From contig JAHQWY010000265.1 of the NCBI GenBank assembly GCA_029856445.1, forward strand, positions 1 to 5,318: DNA of 5,318 nt, read 5' to 3'. The notes below the pieces were generated by a model. The model searched no databases. It saw only the letters and a program-made list of their open reading frames with translations, and had not been told where the DNA came from. A program made the position numbers and the translations under genes. This document shows, in pieces, positions 1 to 4,893 of this stretch (position 1 is its first letter; each line of letters starts with the position of its first letter). This DNA is from Promethearchaeia archaeon. GTDB taxonomy: Archaea > Asgardarchaeota > Lokiarchaeia > Sigyniarchaeales > SOKP01.

Positions 1-84
1 AACTTTTTGTTTTATCCCATCAAAATCCACTATTGCAGAATTTCCTTCAATATTCAAGATTTTTCCTGGAATAGCTAAACACAT
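1..84 (-). CDS. hypC: HypC/HupF-family hydrogenase assembly chaperone, N-terminal part (gene continues beyond the window's left edge)
   Basis: Reading the minus strand from the ATG at 84 gives 28 open codons to the edge of the window. The protein begins MCLAIPGKILNIEG and continues through SAIVDFDGIKQKV. An N-terminal MCLAIPG is the signature of HypC, a small OB-fold-like chaperone of about 70-90 residues. Its Cys2 (seen here) holds the Fe(CN)2CO precursor with HypD and delivers it to the hydrogenase large-subunit precursor in the cytoplasm. Only about the first third is visible. The gene lies some 1.8 kb downstream of the hydrogenase operon on the same strand, with two unrelated genes between, so it probably has its own promoter; a TATA-like element sits about 41 bp upstream. 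No strong Shine-Dalgarno is seen, which fits a short leader. Family assignment is firm from the motif; the C-terminal part cannot be checked. Confidence 0.9.
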   Translation of the reverse strand, partial: MCLAIPGKILNIEGNSAIVDFDGIKQKV

Positions 85-124
85 AATAAATCAATTAGCG
101 ACTTAATTTTATACACATTAGATA

Positions 125-134
125 ATATATAAAA
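125..134 (-). promoter_or_regulatory. Candidate archaeal TATA box for hypC
   Basis: The minus strand reads TTTTATATAT here, preceded by ATTTGG. It lies about 41 bp upstream of the hypC ATG at 84. A start site roughly 25 bp downstream of the box would leave a leader of about 15-20 nt, a normal archaeal arrangement. The surrounding region is very AT-rich, so such a match could occur by chance; position is the main support. Confidence 0.4.
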
Positions 135-251
135 CCAAATAAAATTATTGATTCATTTTCGAAGGAGTGTCATTTATTTTTAAGTATAATGAAAATAATA
201 TATTTCTAATAAAATAGAAAAAAATTTTCGTATATAAATCTGTGAAGAAAA

Positions 252-797
252 ATGTTCCTTGATAAATTTAGAGAATTTCCTAAAAATAGAGTATTATATC
301 TTATTATTTTAGCAGGTTTTTTAATTGTTCTATTAGTAGAAATATTCGTGTTTATCCCTGTTGAAGCTTCTGTTCCTGGATATGGAATCTTGGATTATGA
401 ATTTGCTTGGACTTCATACCAAGTCGAAATTATATTTAATATATGGGGTTCTAGTGGAATAGACGAACAAGTTGCTGCAATATATTGGGATTTCTTATTT
501 ATAGTCGGTTATGTATCACTCGCATTTGGTTTAATTGTTATCGCACTTAGAAAATCGGAGGGTAAAATTCAGAAAATTGGCACCTTTATAACCATAACAC
601 CATTTTTGACAGGTTTTTTAGATGTAATTGAAAACGTATTTTTAATACTTATGACTAATACCCAAACTTCTGTTTCAGATCCTCTTCCATTAATAGCTTC
701 TTTAAGCGCAACACTAAAATTCGGATTTTTATTCATTGGAATTATCTATTTCGTAATAGCGATAATATCAATAGTGATCAACAAGATTAAGAAATAA
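252..797 (+). CDS. Uncharacterised four-helix integral membrane protein, 181 aa
   Basis: The translation shows four hydrophobic segments, at about residues 14-35, 80-99, 110-134 and 153-177. A short basic N-terminus (KFREFPKNR) and a basic C-terminal tail (INKIKK) put both ends on the cytoplasmic side under the positive-inside rule. The loop after helix 1 is long and aromatic and carries YGILDYEFAWT (about 44-54). Helix 2 begins with Asp80, and helix 3 contains the polar string DVIEN (124-128), so buried acidic residues may be functional. I do not recognise a named family and assign no function. No cysteine or catalytic motif is visible. The ATG is preceded closely by GTGAAG, a weak Shine-Dalgarno. 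TATA-like sequence at about 195-204 (AATAATATAT) is a possible promoter. The gene stands alone on this strand and converges on the gene ending at 830, 32 bp away. Confidence 0.8.
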   Translation: MFLDKFREFPKNRVLYLIILAGFLIVLLVEIFVFIPVEASVPGYGILDYEFAWTSYQVEIIFNIWGSSGIDEQVAAIYWDFLFIVGYVSLAFGLIVIALRKSEGKIQKIGTFITITPFLTGFLDVIENVFLILMTNTQTSVSDPLPLIASLSATLKFGFLFIGIIYFVIAIISIVINKIKK

Positions 798-829
798 TAT
801 AATTTTTCAATGCCTTAAATTTAATAATT

Positions 830-1630
830 TTATTCTCCTTTTGAATAAAACGCAATCAAATCATCAAGCCAATTAAAGATTTCTTCTTTAGATAAGTTAT
901 CAACATTGAATTTTAGTCTATCTAATTCTCGCAGTAGATTCTTTATATCTAAAGGAACAGGATTATGACATAATTCAAATAAGTATTCATTAGTCTTTGT
1001 TACTAACGATTTAATGCTTGCGTCCATTGGATCAAAGACAGATTTTTTAGTTACTTCATTAATACTTTTGTCTAATTCAACCAGATAATTTATTAAATCA
1101 AATAATCGTCCTGTTTCATTTCCCTTAAAAGAACTATCTACTTGATAATAATATCCTTTATAATCATCTATTGGTATTAATTCTAAATATTTATTTGCTA
1201 TTTTGATAACAGATTTCACATTTTTATAGAGGTTTGAAGGAGCCCATGAATGAATATCAAAACTAGATTCAATTCTTTTATTATGAACCACTAATCTAAA
1301 TTTATGCTCATCTCTAAAATAACCAAAAGGGATTATAACAAAATCTAAAAAATTCATAGGTTCTTTACTTAAAACAAATTTAAGATCATTTATCATATGA
1401 ATTTGATCAATTGAATGTTTATAGAGATCGAATCTAATTTTTGTAGAATGAGGTTTATACATATAGAAAATCAATCCTTCAAATCCTTGTATATCTAATT
1501 CTATGGAATATGTAATTTGTTCTTGGATTATGTTTCTGTTATTAAATCTTATATTCAAAAATAAGTGATAATAATTTTCTACATGGTGAAAAAACCAAGG
1601 AACCTCCCGATTTAAATTATATATAGCCAT
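830..1630 (-). CDS. Hypothetical protein, 266 aa, no recognised family
   Basis: This is a long open frame with normal amino-acid usage: rich in Ile, Leu, Asn, Lys, Phe and Tyr, as expected for an AT-rich genome. There is no signal peptide, no membrane helix and no Cys/His metal-binding cluster. The first half looks beta-rich, with alternating hydrophobic and polar residues around 40-130 (for example SIELDIQGFEGLIFYMYK and KFRLVVHNKRIESS). The second half looks helical, and its last 60 residues (IKNLLRELDRLKF through WLDDLIAFYSKGE) read as amphipathic helices. I do not recognise the family and infer no function. The start at 1630 (MAIYNLNREVPWFFHH) has no convincing Shine-Dalgarno, but a TATA-like box lies 37-48 bp upstream, suggesting a short leader. 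It is transcribed separately from the hydrogenase operon, 258 bp away, and converges on the membrane-protein gene. Confidence 0.7.
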   Translation of the reverse strand: MAIYNLNREVPWFFHHVENYYHLFLNIRFNNRNIIQEQITYSIELDIQGFEGLIFYMYKPHSTKIRFDLYKHSIDQIHMINDLKFVLSKEPMNFLDFVIIPFGYFRDEHKFRLVVHNKRIESSFDIHSWAPSNLYKNVKSVIKIANKYLELIPIDDYKGYYYQVDSSFKGNETGRLFDLINYLVELDKSINEVTKKSVFDPMDASIKSLVTKTNEYLFELCHNPVPLDIKNLLRELDRLKFNVDNLSKEEIFNWLDDLIAFYSKGE

Positions 1631-1666
1631 ATTAAGCTCAATTCGAAAAAGTGATTCTTATATTCC

Positions 1667-1678
1667 TATATTTAAAAA
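1667..1678 (-). promoter_or_regulatory. Candidate BRE/TATA promoter of the 266-aa hypothetical gene
   Basis: The minus strand reads TTAAACTTTTTAAATATAGG across this site. TTTTTAAATATA fits an archaeal TATA box, with an A-rich stretch before it where the BRE would lie. It is about 43 bp (box centre) upstream of the ATG at 1630, close to the spacing seen for hypC. AT-rich background lowers the certainty. Confidence 0.35.
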
Positions 1679-1844
1679 GTTTAAGAAACTCATTCTATTA
1701 AAGAAATATCTATTATTTAAATTTTACATACTGAATAAAATAAAATTCGATAATATATATTTAAGAAAAGGAATTTTAGATTCTTTTTTTTCTGTAATAA
1801 ATATGACTAGAAGTATAAGATCCATCTTAAACAATCAAAAATAG

Positions 1845-1870
1845 GAAAAATAAAGAAAAAAAAATAAAAA
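1845..1870 (-). terminator. T-rich transcription termination tract after hdrB
   Basis: Starting about 19 nt after the hdrB stop codon, the minus strand runs almost entirely in T, with tracts of five, nine, three and five T separated by single A or C bases. Archaeal RNA polymerase terminates on oligo-T without needing a hairpin, so this is a good candidate for the end of the mvh/vhu-hdr operon. No strong stem precedes it. Confidence 0.55.
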
Positions 1871-1888
1871 TAATTTATAGATTTTTGT

Positions 1889-2755
1889 TTAAAGGTTTTC
1901 TATAGCTGTATTGCGTCTGGTTCGATGGTTTTTTAAACCAATTTCCTCAGAGCTAACACCCATAGCTAACGCTAACAATTCCGTTATATATAATACCGGA
2001 ATATTATATTCTGTTTCAAATTTCTTTGAAAGATTTCGTTGCTCTCCATCTAATCGTTGAAAACATGCAGGGCAGTTTACAACGATACAATTTGCGCCAG
2101 CTTTTATGATCGAATCAAATTTTTGTTTTAATATAGCATCTCCATGTTCCGGAAATGGACCAGCTACCGCATTTCCACAACACAATGCTAATTCATCATA
2201 GTCAACTACATTAGCTCCCGAAGCAGCAACGATTTCCTTCAGATTTTTTGGACGTAATGGATCATCAGACTCCATCCATTCAACTGGACGCATGTAATGG
2301 CAACCAGGATGACACGCAACCTTAAGATCGCCCATTTCCTTCGTAATAACACCTTTTATCGAATCCAATTTTGACCTTAATACATCTACAAAATGCTTTA
2401 CGTCAATAGAACCTTTGTACTCTTTCCCAATTTTAGCCAGTTCTTTATTGATGCTTTTCATTTTATGTGAATCATGCTTTAATTGGTGTTGTACTCCACG
2501 AAGTGTATTAGTACAGCCATTGCATAGTGAGATTATATCTTTACCTTCAGCTTCCGCTAAAGATAAGTTTCGAGCACCTAAAGCGAGCCATGCTGTATTA
2601 TCAAAGCTTTTTAGACCAGTGGGATCTGGACAACAAGCAAATGGAGCTTGCGATGTTTGAATCCCAATTTTGTCAAAAACCTTTCTGGAGGCAGCCTCAA
2701 TAAACGGAATTCTGTTTCCAATAACACATCCCTCAAAGATTTTATATTCTGTCAT
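1889..2755 (-). CDS. hdrB: Heterodisulfide reductase subunit B (HdrB), two CCG domains
   Basis: HdrB carries the catalytic site of heterodisulfide reductase, holding two noncubane [4Fe-4S] clusters in twin CCG domains. In methanogens it reduces CoM-S-S-CoB; in an Asgard host the acceptor is unknown. From the start chosen here, domain 1 has Cys10, Cys41-Cys42 (ACCPDPTG) and Cys78/Cys81 (LCNGC). Domain 2 has Cys152, Cys192-Cys193 (LCCGN) and Cys228/Cys231 (NCPACFQRLD). Both match the CX31-39CCX35-36CXXC spacing closely, so all expected ligands are present. The length of 288 aa is normal. The start is set by GGAGG at 2763-2767, placed 8 nt before the ATG at 2755. An upstream in-frame ATG at 2770 overlaps the hdrC stop (TAATG) but precedes this ribosome binding site and adds only five residues (MEVKK). 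It is cotranscribed and probably translationally coupled with hdrC. Seen: motifs and spacing; inferred: acceptor. Confidence 0.95.
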   Translation of the reverse strand: MTEYKIFEGCVIGNRIPFIEAASRKVFDKIGIQTSQAPFACCPDPTGLKSFDNTAWLALGARNLSLAEAEGKDIISLCNGCTNTLRGVQHQLKHDSHKMKSINKELAKIGKEYKGSIDVKHFVDVLRSKLDSIKGVITKEMGDLKVACHPGCHYMRPVEWMESDDPLRPKNLKEIVAASGANVVDYDELALCCGNAVAGPFPEHGDAILKQKFDSIIKAGANCIVVNCPACFQRLDGEQRNLSKKFETEYNIPVLYITELLALAMGVSSEEIGLKNHRTRRNTAIENL

Positions 2756-2762
2756 TTTTTTT

Positions 2763-2767
2763 ACCTC
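2763..2767 (-). promoter_or_regulatory. Ribosome binding site that fixes the hdrB start
   Basis: GGAGG on the minus strand is followed by an 8-nt spacer (TAAAAAAA) and the ATG at 2755. It lies inside the first five codons of the longer reading from the ATG at 2770, so it argues that translation starts at 2755. The spacing is ideal for the 2755 start and impossible for the 2770 one. Confidence 0.85.
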
Positions 2768-2769
2768 CA

Positions 2770-3294
2770 TTATAATTTTTTATCTGCACCTATTTCTTTT
2801 AATAAAGATTGTATTTCGTTAACATCTGGTGCAACTACAGCTGGTAAGTCTAATTGTTCTCGTCTTCTCTCAATCGCGGGTTGAGATGGAATGGCTTTTC
2901 CACTTTCAAAAACAGCTTTTGCTTGAGCTAAGACATTGTCTGGTGCTAATCCAGCTCCAGTGGTAACGTTTTTTGCTAAAGTTATGATTTCAGTGACCTC
3001 AATTCCTTGTGGACAAACAGTATCACAAGTATCACAGACAGTACAACCCCATGGTATGATTGCTGATTTCGTACCAGCAAGAGCCATAACTACATCTTTA
3101 TACCCTAGAAGTGTTCCTAATACAATTAATCTAGGGTCAAAAACATTTTCGTAGAAGGGGTTAGCTACTGTAGCGACAGGGCAGTTATCTGTACATCTAT
3201 TACATTGGTAACAGTATTTAATCTTATCAGATGTCACATGGACGTCCATTATTAATTTCCTAAATTCAAAATCTATACCTAATGGTAATGTCAT
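2770..3294 (-). CDS. hdrC: Heterodisulfide reductase subunit C (HdrC), 2x[4Fe-4S] ferredoxin-like
   Basis: HdrC is the small iron-sulfur subunit that passes electrons between HdrA and the HdrB active site. Two classical CxxCxxCxxxCP cluster motifs are visible: CYQCNRCTDNCPV (Cys28, 31, 34, 38) and CTVCDTCDTVCPQ (Cys84, 87, 90, 94). In each set the last Cys ligates the opposite cluster, as in other HdrC and 2[4Fe-4S] ferredoxins. The length of 174 aa is normal for the family, and there is no membrane segment, indicating the soluble HdrABC type rather than HdrDE. The ATG at 3294 is preceded by GTGAT, a partial Shine-Dalgarno (GGAGGTGAT); an internal ATG (Met17) is possible but would cut into the usual N-terminal region. 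The stop overlaps the first hdrB ATG. Upstream lies the vhuU 3' region, with no T-tract between, so readthrough from the hydrogenase genes is likely. Confidence 0.94.
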   Translation of the reverse strand: MTLPLGIDFEFRKLIMDVHVTSDKIKYCYQCNRCTDNCPVATVANPFYENVFDPRLIVLGTLLGYKDVVMALAGTKSAIIPWGCTVCDTCDTVCPQGIEVTEIITLAKNVTTGAGLAPDNVLAQAKAVFESGKAIPSQPAIERRREQLDLPAVVAPDVNEIQSLLKEIGADKKL

Positions 3295-3342
3295 TCTTTA
3301 TCACATTTTTTTCGAGTTTTTTATTCATTTAATTTTATTTAT

Positions 3343-3415
3343 GTTGGTTTTAACCCATGCATGGGCAGTCATATCCAATCTATAATTTTTATTGGATATT
3401 TCATCCTAAACCAAC
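3343..3415 (-). promoter_or_regulatory. Putative SECIS element (eukaryote-like) at the 3' end of vhuU
   Basis: In the RNA from the minus strand, a perfect 9-bp stem forms between AUAUCCAAU (3399-3391) and AUUGGAUAU (3379-3371), closing an 11-nt loop that opens with five A. The 5' flank is AUGAA (3404-3400) and the 3' flank is GAC (3370-3368), so tandem G.A pairs (G3402.A3369, A3401.G3370) can form below the stem. An outer 8-bp stem GUUGGUUU/AAACCAAC (3415-3408 with 3350-3343) encloses the structure. UGA/GA core, about 10 nt of helix and A-rich apical loop are the hallmarks of the eukaryotic SECIS. Lokiarchaeota are reported to have such elements in selenoprotein 3' ends. The part between outer stem and core is uncertain, because a CCCAUGCAUGGG palindrome (3365-3354) may fold by itself. 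The role is inferred from structure and from its position after an in-frame UGA gene. Confidence 0.8.
3354..3365. repeat. 12-bp perfect palindrome CCCATGCATGGG
   Basis: A GC-rich perfect palindrome stands out in AT-rich surroundings, between the SECIS-like hairpin and the outer closing stem. In RNA it can form a 4-bp stem (CCCA/UGGG) with a UGCA loop, so it may be a side hairpin of the SECIS region. A protein-binding site is also possible but less likely inside an operon. Confidence 0.5.
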
Positions 3416-3550
3416 GTTCATCTCACGGGAGTAAATTTCTTTACCACTTTCATCTACTACAGTGATGTGAGCGGCACATGATAGTCAACAGTCAAAACAT
3501 CGAACTACCATCTCTAAGACATTTACTATCCCTTCTGGTATATCACTCAT
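3401..3550 (-). CDS. vhuU: VhuU: selenocysteine-containing C-terminal piece of the [NiFe]-hydrogenase large subunit (UGA at 3485-3487 read as Sec)
   Basis: The frame from the ATG at 3550 encodes 49 residues with one internal UGA at codon 22 and a terminal UGA at 3403-3401. With UGA as Sec (U), residues 11-28 read VLEMVVRCFDCULSCAAH. This matches the C-terminal end of the hydrogenase large subunit, normally ending (R)xYDPCLSCATH. Sec22 takes the place of the first Ni-binding Cys, Cys25 is the second bridging ligand, and His28 is the canonical last residue before maturation cleavage. The remaining 21 residues (ITVVDESGKE onward) would be the tail removed by the maturation endopeptidase, leaving 28 residues, close to the 25 reported for mature methanococcal VhuU. 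The neighbouring large subunit lacks exactly this segment and ends 32 bp upstream. A SECIS-like hairpin follows. The Shine-Dalgarno is weak; a GTG at 3562 (VKKRMSDIPEG) is an alternative start. Sec decoding is inferred but strongly supported. Confidence 0.92.
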
Positions 3551-3582
3551 TCTTTTTTTCACACTCTAAATTTTGATTTAGT

Positions 3583-4890
3583 TTATTTTATCCATGGATC
3601 TGGTAATTTTAATCCTTCTAACGCCTTGTCTTCAAACACTTGCTTAGCAACATGCATTAATGTTTTTTCAATTCCTGCAATATTGTGGTTGGTTGCTACT
3701 AAAAGGTTTGCCTTTTTACAAATTCCTTGAGCATCAGAGAAGATGTGATATAAGAGTAGTCCTCTTGGAGCTTCAGTAACACCTACTCCATCTCCTTCCC
3801 TTGGTTGTACATCCAGTGTTTTGCAGTCTGGATTAACCACATCAGGATCTTGAAGCAATGTTGCTATAACTTCAATAGATTCAACTAACTCTATCAATCG
3901 AGCCCAATGATATGCAAACGTATGATGGATAACATTGGTTCCTACTTTTTCTCTCATCGCTTTTAATGCTTCATCAGCTAAAGGTGTTGCCATTTTATCA
4001 GCAGCATTTATCATTGCTAATGTATTTGCTCTATAAATTCCTTCAGGATATCCTGCAGGCTTATAGTACATATGAGTTGCATAAGAATGTTCTGGGATAT
4101 GTTCACCTAGAGCATCAAGATATTTTTGAGGAGCATAATCGGTTTTTTCTCCAGTTGGAGAAACAATACGAATATTGCCATCATAGATATCATGAACACC
4201 ATTCTTAGTTAATCCAACGTAATAGGTTGGAACAACACCTACATTTGCAACGACATCCCAATAATCTTCAACAACTTTGAGACCAATATCTACTGTTTTT
4301 TTAGTCCATTCAACTTGATCCTCAATTTGTTTTAAAAACTTATCTCTTGCGCTTTCATCCATAGCTTTTTTCATACCCCCTACAATCGCCGATATTGGGT
4401 GTACAGACTTTCCACCAATTTCCTGACATAATTTTTGACCAAAATCCATCATCTTTAATGCCATTGCACCTACGTCTGGCATTTTATTAATAACATGGAC
4501 AACATTTCTCAATGCCGGATCAGCCATAGGTCCTAATAAGAAATCAGGAGCGGCTAACGCATAGAAATGCAATGCATGTGAAGAATATTGCTTCGCATTT
4601 TGCAGCAATTGACGCAATTTATATGCCGCAGGAGGAATCTGGACGCCCCACGCATCTTCTACTGCTTTAGTAGGTGTTAAATGATGAGGAATTGGACAAA
4701 TACCACAAATTCTAGGTGTAATTCTTGGAATATGTTCACAATACCGTCCTTCTAAAAATTTCTCAAAGAATCTCGTAGTAGTTATACTAAATTGAATGTC
4801 TTGAACAGTTCCATCATCACCTAGTACAACTTTTAACTTATTGTGTCCTTCTAATCTCGTAACTGGGTCAACAACTATTTCTTTAACCAC
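3583..4890 (-). CDS. mvhA: F420-non-reducing [NiFe] hydrogenase large subunit lacking its C-terminal motif (MvhA/VhuA)
   Basis: This is the large subunit of a group 3 (Mvh/Vhu-type) cytoplasmic [NiFe] hydrogenase, which splits H2 and feeds electrons to heterodisulfide reductase. The N-terminal signature is present: DPVTRLEGH (8-16) and RICGICPIPHH (60-70), whose Cys62 and Cys65 are two of the four Ni ligands. PREGDGVGVTEAPRGLLLYH and ATNHNIAGIE near the C-terminus are typical of the family's active-site half. At 435 aa it ends at KLPDPWIK and has no DPCxxCxxH, so it cannot build the NiFe site by itself. The missing piece is the separate vhuU gene 32 bp downstream, the same split known from methanococcal VhuA/VhuU. 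Translation starts at GTG (4890), chosen because GGAGG at 4901-4905 sits 10 nt before it and MVKEIVVDPVTRLEGH aligns with family N-termini. It overlaps nothing; mvhG ends 3 bp upstream. Confidence 0.96.
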   Translation of the reverse strand: MVKEIVVDPVTRLEGHNKLKVVLGDDGTVQDIQFSITTTRFFEKFLEGRYCEHIPRITPRICGICPIPHHLTPTKAVEDAWGVQIPPAAYKLRQLLQNAKQYSSHALHFYALAAPDFLLGPMADPALRNVVHVINKMPDVGAMALKMMDFGQKLCQEIGGKSVHPISAIVGGMKKAMDESARDKFLKQIEDQVEWTKKTVDIGLKVVEDYWDVVANVGVVPTYYVGLTKNGVHDIYDGNIRIVSPTGEKTDYAPQKYLDALGEHIPEHSYATHMYYKPAGYPEGIYRANTLAMINAADKMATPLADEALKAMREKVGTNVIHHTFAYHWARLIELVESIEVIATLLQDPDVVNPDCKTLDVQPREGDGVGVTEAPRGLLLYHIFSDAQGICKKANLLVATNHNIAGIEKTLMHVAKQVFEDKALEGLKLPDPWIK

Positions 4891-4893
4891 TTT

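Noticed and set aside
161..190. Shine-Dalgarno-like GAAGGAG at 161-167 suggesting a small plus-strand gene
   Set aside because: No start codon with a usable frame follows at suitable distance; ATT at 172 stops at TAA after three codons.
231..240. TATATAAATC as TATA box of the membrane-protein gene
   Set aside because: It ends only about 12 nt before the ATG, so a start site 25 bp downstream would fall inside the gene; the TATA-like stretch at about 195-204 fits better.
1631..1888. Possible small gene or RNA gene in the 258-bp intergenic stretch
   Set aside because: Both strands have frequent stops and no tRNA-like or strongly paired structure; only the promoter candidate and the T-rich terminator tract are supportable.
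2415..3154. Plus-strand open frames at 2415-2660, 2648-2884 and 2936-3154
   Set aside because: They lie antisense to hdrB and hdrC, have no domain or ribosome binding site, and read as shadows of the strongly supported minus-strand genes.
3401..3583. vhuU as a frameshifted or decayed tail of the large-subunit gene
   Set aside because: The large subunit has its own TAA, the tail has its own ATG, the coding is intact apart from one UGA at the exact Ni-ligand position, and the same split is known in methanococcal Vhu hydrogenases.
3966..4208. Plus-strand open frame of 80 codons
   Set aside because: Antisense to the hydrogenase large subunit, with low-complexity His/Leu-rich content typical of a shadow frame.
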